A DNA stretch of 64,000 nucleotides from the NCBI RefSeq assembly GCF_001971585.1, contig NZ_CP019323.1:2160053-2224052 (forward strand). Reading direction: 5' to 3'. How positions within the stretch are numbered: the stretch's first letter is position 1; each line of letters starts with the position of its first letter. Origin of the DNA: Companilactobacillus allii (GTDB taxonomy: Bacteria; Bacillota; Bacilli; Lactobacillales; Lactobacillaceae). A program made the translations under genes and the position numbers. This document shows positions 8,617-15,695 of this stretch, piece after piece. The notes below the pieces were generated by a model. The model was not told the origin of the DNA and did no database searches. It was given only the letters and a program-made list of their open reading frames with translations.

Positions 8617-8958
8617 TCAATCAATCCTTCCAAGAATCAAATCATCAATTACGTGCTTAGCGAAATTCCATTCTTTTATATTCTCTTTTAAAGTTGCTTT
8701 ACCTTGCTCAGTTATTTTGTAATATTTACGACGACCGCCTTGACTCTCGTCGCCCCAATAACTTTGTATATCATTATTTTTCTCAAGTCTTCTAAATACC
8801 GTATATAATGTTGCTTCGTTTAATTCATATGTCTCATGACTCATTTGTTTAATTGTCTTCGCAATTTCATAACCATAACTGTCATTTTGATTCAAAATAT
8901 TCAAAACGATAGTCGTTGTATGACCACGAATAATATCTTTAGAAATTATCGGCTTCAT
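8617..8958 (-). CDS. PadR-family transcriptional regulator
   Basis: A 113-residue winged-helix repressor of the PadR family. IIRGHTTTIVLNILNQNDSY and YGYEIAKTIKQ are the first helices, LNEATLYTVFRRLEKNNDI is the recognition helix region, and GGRRKYYKITEQGKATL is the wing, all typical. A short C-terminal helix serves for dimerisation. The ATG at 8958 has AAGGAAG six bases upstream; an in-frame TTG at 8964 is less likely. It is the first gene of a two-gene operon with the HAAS/toastRack protein and probably represses its own promoter at 8983-9011. The ligand is unknown. Confidence 0.92.
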   Translation of the reverse strand: MKPIISKDIIRGHTTTIVLNILNQNDSYGYEIAKTIKQMSHETYELNEATLYTVFRRLEKNNDIQSYWGDESQGGRRKYYKITEQGKATLKENIKEWNFAKHVIDDLILGRID

Positions 8959-8982
8959 ATTCAACTTCCTTTCGATAGGTAT

Positions 8983-9011
8983 AATGTATCATCAACTACT
9001 GTGTGTGTCAA
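8983..9011 (-). promoter_or_regulatory. Promoter of the padR operon
   Basis: Minus strand TTGACA (9011-9006), 17 bases, then TACATT (8988-8983) preceded by TG as an extended -10. Transcription would start about 15 bases before the padR ATG. Confidence 0.65.
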
Positions 9012-9033
9012 AGTAATTGAATTAAAAGTATAA

Positions 9034-9074
9034 TAAAAAGAGTTGAGATTCAATACAAATCTCAACTCTTTTTT
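9034..9074 (-). terminator. Terminator overlapping the acetyltransferase stop codon
   Basis: A 12-bp stem (AGAGTTGAGATT with AATCTCAACTCT) followed by TTTTT on the minus strand. The stop codon of the acetyltransferase (9062-9064) lies within the stem. An A-run on the other side allows bidirectional use. Confidence 0.9.
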
Positions 9075-9544
9075 AATTCCATTGTTAGTCTGACCATGTC
9101 TTTTAAGACAAAACCATTGAATGTTAAAAACTCTTCAATAATTTTTTTAGGATAATTTTTAGTGAAAAAATCTTTATCGATCCAAGACATTCTAAATCCT
9201 AGCTTTTGATAAAGATGTAATTGTTGATATGAATTACTTCCAGTACCGATCTCTAATGTAGAGTATCCTGCTGTTTTAGCGGCAAAAATCATTTTTTTAA
9301 GTATTTGTGTACCTATTCCAAGATTTTGTTGTTCTTTAGCTACAGCGATATTAACTATCTCCAAAGTATGTGGTCTTGTTGGTAATAAGGCCACGATCCC
9401 AACTAATTTATCAACATTGAATACTTCGAATACAGTTGAACGTGTAATATATTCATCAACAATCCCCTTATATGGATCAGCGTCCAATAATAATTCGTAA
9501 TCATCTGCGGTTACTTCTGTAATCTGTTTAAAGGTTAAATCCAT
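9062..9544 (-). CDS. GNAT-family N-acetyltransferase
   Basis: A 160-residue GNAT acetyltransferase that should transfer acetyl from acetyl-CoA to an unidentified amine. The acetyl-CoA motif reads QQNLGIGTQILKKMI (Q/RxxGxG/A), preceded by the beta-strand LEIVNIAVA and followed by LHLYQKLGFRMSWID, the usual C-terminal motif B. GGGG with an A-rich spacer precedes the ATG. It is monocistronic and divergent from the first lactate permease. The substrate cannot be predicted; small-molecule or protein acetylation are both open. Confidence 0.85.
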   Translation of the reverse strand: MDLTFKQITEVTADDYELLLDADPYKGIVDEYITRSTVFEVFNVDKLVGIVALLPTRPHTLEIVNIAVAKEQQNLGIGTQILKKMIFAAKTAGYSTLEIGTGSNSYQQLHLYQKLGFRMSWIDKDFFTKNYPKKIIEEFLTFNGFVLKDMVRLTMELKKS

Positions 9545-9666
9545 TTTTGTCCCCTTTTTAAATTAACTAAATTAATAATTTAAATTTACACCCTTTTTTA
9601 TAATTTGTAAAAAATCAAATCATCGGTCAAACTATTGTCATTATAGTATCCATGCCATATTTAATA

Positions 9667-9799
9667 TGCTAAAATATTAAGTGTCAAGAAACTTATAAAT
9701 GAATAAATTCTTTTTAATAACTTGAAGCTTCGAGGTGTTTCTCTCCAAATTATGGAAGAATCCTCGAAGCTTTTTTGAAAGATATTATTCAACTGGAGG
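9667..9799 (+). promoter_or_regulatory. Leader of the first lactate permease with terminator-like hairpin
   Basis: An extended -10 (TGCTAAAAT, 9667-9675) lies ahead of a leader with an 11-bp perfect stem, AAGCTTCGAGG (9725-9735) with CCTCGAAGCTT (9762-9772), and a T run to 9776. Inside it TTCTCTCCA pairs with TGGAAGAA. The upstream gene points the other way, so this plus-strand terminator can only belong to the permease leader. AAGTGTCAAG (9679-9688) can pair with CTTGAAGCTT (9721-9730), which overlaps the terminator's left arm, giving a candidate antiterminator. GGAGG at 9795-9799 is the ribosome binding site. Confidence 0.6.
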
Positions 9800-9806
9800 A
9801 CCGTGA

Positions 9807-11396
9807 ATGATTTTAGTCGCCTTATCGGCTGTTATTTTACCAATGATATTGTTAGGAATATTAAATCTCCCTGCTACTAAGGGGATGTCTATCAGTGCCA
9901 TTGTTGTTATGATCCTAGGAGCTATTTTTTGGAAAATGAATACCAAAATACTCTTGGCATCAATCTTACAAGCAATACACAAGTCACTACCAATTATTTG
10001 GATACTCTTTGGTGCATTGATTATGCTCAAGACTTTGGAGCACACTGGAGCCATAACCAGAATTAATATTGGTTTTGAAAAGTTGTCATCAGATATGCGT
10101 GTTCAAATTATCTTAATCGCGTATCTATTCGGTGGACTAATTGAAGGAGTATCTGGATTTGGAACTCCTGCCATGGTAACTGCACCTTTGATGATAGCCT
10201 TAGGATTTTCGCCAATTGCCTCTGTAACCTTAGCTTTAATTGCCGATTCAACGCCTGCTGCATTCGGAGCCGTTGGTACCCCATTAACTGTTGGATTAAG
10301 TAATGTTAGTGAGAGTACGAATTTCTTAAATAGTATTGGTAAGAGCTTAACTTCTATAGACTTATTTGCTGGTTCATTAATGCCAACAATGTTGGTATTT
10401 CTACTAATTTTTCTATTTGGTAAATCTGACGAACCAAAAATAAAAGAATGGATCCAATTTATTCCATGGACGTTGTTAATAGGTATATTCTATAGCGTAG
10501 CAGCCTTATTAACTGCAATGTTTGTCGGTTATGAATTTGTCTCCATCCTGGCACCATTTGTTACCATAATAGTGGCCATCATTACTATTCGTACCAAGTT
10601 CTTAATACCCAAATCAAGTTTTAATGATCCTTGGACAATGAAAGATTCCACTGGCGAAAAAGATGAAAAATCTGATATGTCACTTCTAACAGCCTGGTCA
10701 CCATATATCTTAGTTGTTCTACTATTACTATTATCTAGAACAATACCAGCCTTAAAATCGTTCATGACTTCATTCTTAAATTTATCATGGACAAACATTC
10801 TAGGAATCAAGGGACTCAATTCTGATTGGGAGTTCCTATATTCACCAGGAACAATTCTGACCATTGCTGTGTTATTGGGATTATTGATCCAAGTTAAATC
10901 TCTAAAAAGCTTCATCCCTACTTCTATCAACGTTATAAAATCAATGAAAAATACTGCGATAGCTTTGATCGTGACGTTGATCATGGTTCAAGTATTTACT
11001 AATTCCAATTTCAATAATGCCAATCTGGTAAGTATGCCAATGTATATCGCAGAATTTGTCTCCAAATACTTCTCTGCTGGATGGATCTTTATCGCACCAT
11101 TCCTTGGAGCGTTGGGTGCCTTTGTTACTGGTAGTTCAACCGTTTCAACCTTGACATTTGCTCAAATTCAATCAGATATTGCAAGTAATGCCAATATTTC
11201 ACAACAAATCGTATTGGCTGCTCAGTTAATTGGTGCGGCCGCTGGTAACATGATTTGTGTTCACAACATTGTAGCTGTTAGTTCTCTAGTTGGACTAAGT
11301 GGCCAAGAAGGTACCATTTTGAGGAAAACATTGGCGCCTTCACTGTTGTATTGTTTATTAGTTGGTATAATCGGATTTGTATTTATATCTCTATAA
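9807..11396 (+). CDS. lctP: L-lactate permease family transporter, copy 1
   Basis: A 529-residue membrane protein of the lactate/glycolate permease family (LctP/GlcA), expected to move lactate with protons. About 12-14 hydrophobic segments cover the chain. Family motifs include PIIWILFGALIMLKTLEHTG, LFGGLIEGVSGFGTPAMVTA, DSTPAAFGAVGTPL, and near the end GALGAFVTGSSTVSTLTF and AAGNMICVHNIVAVSSL. A hydrophilic loop lies near residues 265-295. ATG at 9807 follows GGAGG. It is a close tandem paralogue of the next gene and has its own leader and terminator, so the two are separately transcribed. Glycolate as substrate cannot be excluded. Confidence 0.92.
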   Translation: MILVALSAVILPMILLGILNLPATKGMSISAIVVMILGAIFWKMNTKILLASILQAIHKSLPIIWILFGALIMLKTLEHTGAITRINIGFEKLSSDMRVQIILIAYLFGGLIEGVSGFGTPAMVTAPLMIALGFSPIASVTLALIADSTPAAFGAVGTPLTVGLSNVSESTNFLNSIGKSLTSIDLFAGSLMPTMLVFLLIFLFGKSDEPKIKEWIQFIPWTLLIGIFYSVAALLTAMFVGYEFVSILAPFVTIIVAIITIRTKFLIPKSSFNDPWTMKDSTGEKDEKSDMSLLTAWSPYILVVLLLLLSRTIPALKSFMTSFLNLSWTNILGIKGLNSDWEFLYSPGTILTIAVLLGLLIQVKSLKSFIPTSINVIKSMKNTAIALIVTLIMVQVFTNSNFNNANLVSMPMYIAEFVSKYFSAGWIFIAPFLGALGAFVTGSSTVSTLTFAQIQSDIASNANISQQIVLAAQLIGAAAGNMICVHNIVAVSSLVGLSGQEGTILRKTLAPSLLYCLLVGIIGFVFISL

Positions 11397-11404
11397 TTAT
11401 TATA

Positions 11405-11515
11405 AGAGCGTGACAAAACGCGCTTAGCTTTCGAGTATAGTTACTAAAAAAGTCCAGTATTTACGTAAGTAAATGCGGGGCTTTTTTTGAACTAGACGGT
11501 CACGCGTTTTCATAG
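11405..11515 (+). repeat. Copy B of the TTTACGTAAGTAAA repeat, terminator of the first lactate permease
   Basis: Begins GAGCGTGACAAAACGCG, runs through TTTCGAGTATA to the core AGTATTTACGTAAGTAAAT (about 11456-11474), and ends AGACGGTCACGCGTTTTCA. AAAAAAGTCC before the core and GGGGCTTTTTTT after it make an intrinsic terminator. Flanking blocks match the copies at 6945 and 53277 at most positions. Confidence 0.8.
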
Positions 11516-11521
11516 CAAAAT

Positions 11522-11535
11522 AGTCAGCGCTTACA
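11522..11535 (+). promoter_or_regulatory. Candidate cre (CcpA) site before the second lactate permease
   Basis: AGTCAGCGCTTACA matches the cre consensus TGWNANCGNTNWCA at 13 of 14 positions; only the first base differs. It lies 20 bases before a -35 (TTAACT, 11555-11560) spaced 18 bases from TATAAA (11579-11584), a position used for CcpA activation in other Firmicutes. Confidence 0.5.
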
Positions 11536-11554
11536 TAGCTGATACATTAAAGTT

Positions 11555-11687
11555 TTAACTACAAAAATAATATGTTAGTATAAACGAGCAGATTGTGAAT
11601 TTTGCGTATCACAAGCTTCACAGTATTCTCCCCATTCAAAAATTGGAAGATATATTTTGGGGCTATTTTTTTTAGGAGGTCATTATT
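11555..11687 (+). promoter_or_regulatory. Promoter and structured leader of the second lactate permease
   Basis: TTAACT, 18 bases, TATAAA. The leader then holds TGTGAA..TTCACA and the competing TTGTGA..TCACAA pairs (about 11593-11622). Next is CCCC (11630-11633) plus AAAA pairing with TTTTGGGG (11655-11662), and a run of eight T (11666-11673). This terminator-like hairpin ends just before AGGAGG (11674-11679). It shares the TTCTC-CC..ATT-GGAAGA block with the leader of copy 1. Confidence 0.55.
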
Positions 11688-11738
11688 ATGGAATTATCAA
11701 ATATTTTTACAAACTCTAATTTGGGGGGATCATCATGA
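11688..11738 (+). CDS. 16-residue leader ORF before the second lactate permease
   Basis: ATG at 11688 has a perfect AGGAGG eight bases upstream, the strongest ribosome binding site at this locus. The ORF encodes MELSNIFTNSNLGGSS and stops with TGA, which overlaps the permease ATG (ATGA, 11735-11738). This arrangement suggests translational coupling or a regulatory leader peptide. The permease also has a G-rich stretch (11723-11728) that could bind ribosomes directly. There is no equivalent ORF before copy 1. Whether the peptide is made is unknown. Confidence 0.5.
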   Translation: MELSNIFTNSNLGGSS

Positions 11739-13327
11739 TACTTGTTGCACTATCGGCCGTAATTTTGCCGATGATATTATTAGGTGTATTAAATCTACCT
11801 GCTACAAAAGGAATGTCAATCAGTGCTGTAGTAGTTATGATTTTAGGAGTGATTTTTTGGAAGATGCACACTAAGATTTTAATCGCATCGGTTCTTCAGG
11901 CAATACATAAATCACTCCCAATTATTTGGATATTATTTGGTGCCTTAGTCATGTTAAAAACATTAGAACATACTGGCGCAATAACTAGAATTAATATTGG
12001 CTTCGAAAAACTATCATCCGATATGCGTGTTCAAACCATTCTAATAGCCTATCTATTTGGTGGACTAATTGAAGGTGTGTCTGGATTTGGAACACCAGCC
12101 ATGGTGACTGCCCCATTGATGATTGCACTGGGCTTTTCACCAATGTCTTCTGTCACACTAGCCTTAGTTGCTGATTCAACACCCGCAGCGTTTGGTGCGG
12201 TAGGAACTCCTTTAACTGTTGGACTGAGTAACGTAAATGATTCAACCAACTTTTTAAACAGTGTTGGTCAAAGTCTCACACAAATCGACTTATTTGCTGG
12301 TTCACTGATGCCCACAATGTTAATATTCTTACTAGTTTTTTTATTTGGTAAAAATAAAGAGCCCAAAATAAAATATTGGCTAGAATTCTTGCCATGGACA
12401 CTTTTCTTGGGAATCTGTTATAGTCTCATCGCCCTTTTATCTGCAAAACTTATCGGTTATGAATTTGTATCGATTCTTTCACCATTTACAACCATTATTA
12501 TCGCAATTATTACTATTAAAATTAAATTATTAATACCGAAATCAAGCTTGTCAGATCCTTGGACAATGAAACAAAAAAATAACACATCAGCTGAAGCCTC
12601 TGATATGTCACTATTTAAAGCATGGTCACCATATATTATCGTGGTCATTATGTTATTGCTATCTCGTGTTATCAAACCATTAAAGGCATTTTTAACTACT
12701 TTTTTGAATCTGTCATGGAGAAATATTCTAGGAATTAAAAACCTCAACTCTGATTGGGAATTCATGTATTCCCCGGGAACTCTTTTAACAATAGCCGTAA
12801 TATTGGGGCTATTGATCCAAGTTAAGTCAATAAAAAGTTTTATTCCAACCGGAATAACAGTTATTAAATCAATGAAATCTACTGCACTTGCCTTGATCGT
12901 TACATTGATCATGGTTCAACTTTTTACAAACTCCAATTACAATAGCGCTCACTTATTAAGTATGCCTATGTACATTGCTAGTTTTGTCTCAAAATACTTC
13001 TCAAAAGGATGGATCTTTGTTGCACCTTTCCTTGGTGCTTTAGGTTCATTTGTCACTGGTAGTGCAACCGTTTCGACTTTAACCTTTGGACAGATCCAAT
13101 CCGATATTGCTAATAATGCCAATATCTCCAAACAAATTGTTTTGTCTGCTCATTTAATTGGTGCCGCTGCTGGTAACATGATCTGTGTTCACAATATTGT
13201 TGCCGTTAGTTCCCTAGTTGGCATGAGTGGAAAAGAAGGAGCCATACTGAGAAAGACATTGACTCCATCTTTACTATATTGCCTATTAGTTGGTATTGTT
13301 GGCTTCGTATTTATTTCAATTCTTTGA
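11735..13327 (+). CDS. lctP: L-lactate permease family transporter, copy 2
   Basis: A 530-residue paralogue of the preceding permease, with long identical stretches in the membrane segments and most differences in the loop near residues 265-295 and in the C-terminal half. The same signatures are present: GGLIEGVSGFGTPAMVTA, DSTPAAFGAVGTPL, TGSATVSTLTF, and AAGNMICVHNIVAVSSL. It should transport lactate or a similar 2-hydroxy acid with protons. The ATG overlaps the stop of a short leader ORF. The 3' end overlaps the convergent pyrD gene by 17 bases and no terminator lies between, so transcripts of the two may collide or form antisense overlap. Confidence 0.92.
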   Translation: MILVALSAVILPMILLGVLNLPATKGMSISAVVVMILGVIFWKMHTKILIASVLQAIHKSLPIIWILFGALVMLKTLEHTGAITRINIGFEKLSSDMRVQTILIAYLFGGLIEGVSGFGTPAMVTAPLMIALGFSPMSSVTLALVADSTPAAFGAVGTPLTVGLSNVNDSTNFLNSVGQSLTQIDLFAGSLMPTMLIFLLVFLFGKNKEPKIKYWLEFLPWTLFLGICYSLIALLSAKLIGYEFVSILSPFTTIIIAIITIKIKLLIPKSSLSDPWTMKQKNNTSAEASDMSLFKAWSPYIIVVIMLLLSRVIKPLKAFLTTFLNLSWRNILGIKNLNSDWEFMYSPGTLLTIAVILGLLIQVKSIKSFIPTGITVIKSMKSTALALIVTLIMVQLFTNSNYNSAHLLSMPMYIASFVSKYFSKGWIFVAPFLGALGSFVTGSATVSTLTFGQIQSDIANNANISKQIVLSAHLIGAAAGNMICVHNIVAVSSLVGMSGKEGAILRKTLTPSLLYCLLVGIVGFVFISIL

Positions 13328-14336
13328 TCATTTGTTCTTCAGATAGAGAACGATTAATACGTTCAATCATAGTTGGTCCGTTATAAATGAAACCTGTATA
13401 GACCTCAACTAAGCTTGCCCCAGACTTTAGAGCAGTTTTCGCATCTTCTGGTGTAAACACACCACCCGAATAAATAATTGGCATATGAGGGAATTGTTCA
13501 TGAACTAATTTTGTCATAGCAATTGAAGTTTCAAATAACGGCTTACCACTAAGACCACCATTTTCTTTTTTATCAATTGAAACAAGATTATCTCGTTTCA
13601 TACCACTTGTATTAGTTAAAATAACTCCATCTAATAAATTCTCTACCGAATGTAGTGTAGCTATTAACTCATTAGTATCAATATCATTACCAAACTTACA
13701 AAATACTGGCTCATCAATATTCAGTTCTTTAATACCAGTTAATATTTGTGTTAAAAGTTCAACATGTTGCAGTGTTGCAACTCCTTTTTGATTAGGACAA
13801 CTAATATTCAAAGCAATATAATCGGCTTGATCATGGATTTCTTTTACACTTTCAATCATTTCAAGAACTTTTCCAGTATCATTCAATCCATGACTAGGTG
13901 CAATACTTAGGCCAATCTTCACATCATTAGCTGGTTGATTTTTTAATCTATCTTTTGTGATTTTTATTCCATCATTATTTAAACCCATTCGATTAATAAT
14001 AGCCTTATCTTCAGGAAGACGAAAAACTCGCTTCTTCTTATTCCCAGCTTGAGCTTTTTTAGTGACACTACCCACTTCGACGAACCCGGCTCCAAGTGCT
14101 CCAAGGCTATTGTAGAATTCAGCTTTTTTATCAAATCCAGCTGCAATTCCAATTGGTGAATCAAAAGTTAAGTTCTTAATTGTAACGCTTAAGTTAGGAC
14201 GTTTCTTAGTATAAAACATTTTACGTAAAATTTTGGGATTCTTATTGAATATTTTTAATCCATTGGCTACCAGATGATGGTCCTTTTCTGGATCAATTGA
14301 AAAAATAAGCGGTCTTGCAAGTTTATATAAGTCCAT
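13311..14336 (-). CDS. pyrD: Dihydroorotate dehydrogenase, class 2-like with catalytic Cys
   Basis: FMN enzyme oxidising dihydroorotate to orotate, fourth step of UMP synthesis. The 341 residues have the class 2 layout: an amphipathic N-terminal helix pair (MDLYKLARPLIFSID..) used for membrane and quinone contact, then IGIAAGFDKKAEF, GSVTKKAQAGN, and INRMGLNN. The base loop reads NISCPNQKG, with Cys170 where class 2 enzymes carry Ser and class 1 enzymes carry Cys. The ATG at 14336 follows the pyrE stop by two bases; an in-frame TTG at 14351 would add five residues. It is the last gene of the pyr operon and overlaps the convergent permease gene by 17 bases. Confidence 0.92.
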   Translation of the reverse strand: MDLYKLARPLIFSIDPEKDHHLVANGLKIFNKNPKILRKMFYTKKRPNLSVTIKNLTFDSPIGIAAGFDKKAEFYNSLGALGAGFVEVGSVTKKAQAGNKKKRVFRLPEDKAIINRMGLNNDGIKITKDRLKNQPANDVKIGLSIAPSHGLNDTGKVLEMIESVKEIHDQADYIALNISCPNQKGVATLQHVELLTQILTGIKELNIDEPVFCKFGNDIDTNELIATLHSVENLLDGVILTNTSGMKRDNLVSIDKKENGGLSGKPLFETSIAMTKLVHEQFPHMPIIYSGGVFTPEDAKTALKSGASLVEVYTGFIYNGPTMIERINRSLSEEQMIKELK

Positions 14337-14338
14337 TA

Positions 14339-14977
14339 TTATTTGCCCCAACTTTCTGGTTCTTTATACCACTGTCTTAATAATTCCATGTCACTTTCTT
14401 CAACGTAATCTTGTTTTTGAGCAACTTCTATCATGGTTGGATAATCTGTGAGTGTTACTAATTTTGTTTTAGCATCATCGAAATTCTTTGTACTTTCAGG
14501 TAAATTATAAGAAAATATTGCGGCTGTACCAATGACTTCTGCTCCAGCTTGTCTAACTGCTTCAACAGCTTTCAAAATACTACCACCAGTTGAAATCAAG
14601 TCATCAATTAACACGACTTTGTCACCTTTTTGACAGCGCCCTTCAATTTGACCTTTTTTACCATGATCTTTAGGTTGAGAACGAACATAATTTAGAGGTA
14701 GATTCAAAATATTAGAAACACCAGTGGCATGAGGAATTCCTGCGGTCGCTACACCACCTATAACCTCAACATCTGGATAAACTTCTTTTATCAAATCAGA
14801 TAGATCTTCAGCTATTTTTTGACGAAAATCTGGATATGCAATTGTTAATCTATTGTCTGTATATATTGGTGCATTGATTCCACTTGCCCAGACGAACGGT
14901 TTCTTAGGACTAAGTGTTACTGCCTTTATACTCAACAACTCACTTGCAATATTATTTGATACTTTAGTTTTATCCAT
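14339..14977 (-). CDS. pyrE: Orotate phosphoribosyltransferase
   Basis: Transfers phosphoribose from PRPP to orotate, giving OMP. The 212 residues contain the PRPP-binding motif VVLIDDLISTGGS at about residues 121-133 and the N-terminal FVWASGINAPIYTDNR stretch typical of OPRTases, with GGVATAGIPHA in the middle. The ATG shares one base with the pyrF stop (TAATG), so the two are translationally coupled. Length is normal for the family. Confidence 0.95.
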   Translation of the reverse strand: MDKTKVSNNIASELLSIKAVTLSPKKPFVWASGINAPIYTDNRLTIAYPDFRQKIAEDLSDLIKEVYPDVEVIGGVATAGIPHATGVSNILNLPLNYVRSQPKDHGKKGQIEGRCQKGDKVVLIDDLISTGGSILKAVEAVRQAGAEVIGTAAIFSYNLPESTKNFDDAKTKLVTLTDYPTMIEVAQKQDYVEESDMELLRQWYKEPESWGK

Positions 14978-15669
14978 TATTTATTCCACTCCTTAGAAAT
15001 ATTTTGATATGCAATAAATCCATTACTTGCTTGTGTAATTGGACGTCCGACCACGATTCCATCACTACCCAAAACTCTCGCCTTGGCCGGTGTTGCAACA
15101 CGCTTTTGATCTCCTACTTGAGCAGATTTCGGTCTGATACCTGGAGTAATACATAGAAAATCCTTACTAGTTGCTTCTTTTATTAATGGAACCTCTAGAG
15201 CTGATGAAATAACTCCATCAGCACCATTATTAAAGGCCAATTTTGCTAAATGTGTAACATAATCTTGTGATTTTAACGGAACTTGTAATTCATTTGCCAG
15301 TTCAACTTGTCCAAGTGATGTCAATTGTGTAACTGCTAGTAACTTTGTGCCTGATCCATCAAGGCCACTTTTTGCGGCAGCAATCATTTCAGCACCACCA
15401 CTGGCATGAACCGTCAACATTTGTACATCCCACTTAGAAATCATCTCACAAGTCCTACGAACGGTATTGGGTATGTCATGAAGTTTCAAATCCAAAAATA
15501 TATTGTATCCACGATTTCTCAAGCTTCTAACAAAGGGATAACCAAATTGACAAAACATTTCCAAGCCAATCTTGACAAATAACTCATCATTCTTGGGAAA
15601 TTGACTTAAGAATTCAATACATTCAAAATCATCAGCAAAATCTAACGCAACTATAACAGGTTTTTTCAT
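14977..15669 (-). CDS. pyrF: Orotidine 5'-phosphate decarboxylase
   Basis: Decarboxylates OMP to UMP, the last step of the pathway. The 230-residue TIM-barrel protein carries the catalytic DLKLHDIPNT with D60, K62 and D65, an early VALDFAD, and the phosphate-binding VVGRPITQA near the C-terminus. It lies 26 bases after pyrC and overlaps pyrE by one base. Confidence 0.95.
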   Translation of the reverse strand: MKKPVIVALDFADDFECIEFLSQFPKNDELFVKIGLEMFCQFGYPFVRSLRNRGYNIFLDLKLHDIPNTVRRTCEMISKWDVQMLTVHASGGAEMIAAAKSGLDGSGTKLLAVTQLTSLGQVELANELQVPLKSQDYVTHLAKLAFNNGADGVISSALEVPLIKEATSKDFLCITPGIRPKSAQVGDQKRVATPAKARVLGSDGIVVGRPITQASNGFIAYQNISKEWNK

Positions 15670-15695
15670 TACTACTCACTGCCTCCAAATTGTTC

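Noticed and set aside
9667-9806. BglG/LicT-type antiterminator site or T-box before lactate permease 1
   Set aside because: Neither the RAT consensus nor the GGTGGTACCGCG box is present.
10529-10984. Minus-strand open frames opposite both permeases (also 12457-12912)
   Set aside because: They occur at the same place in both paralogues because the genes are alike; there is no ribosome binding site or protein-like composition.
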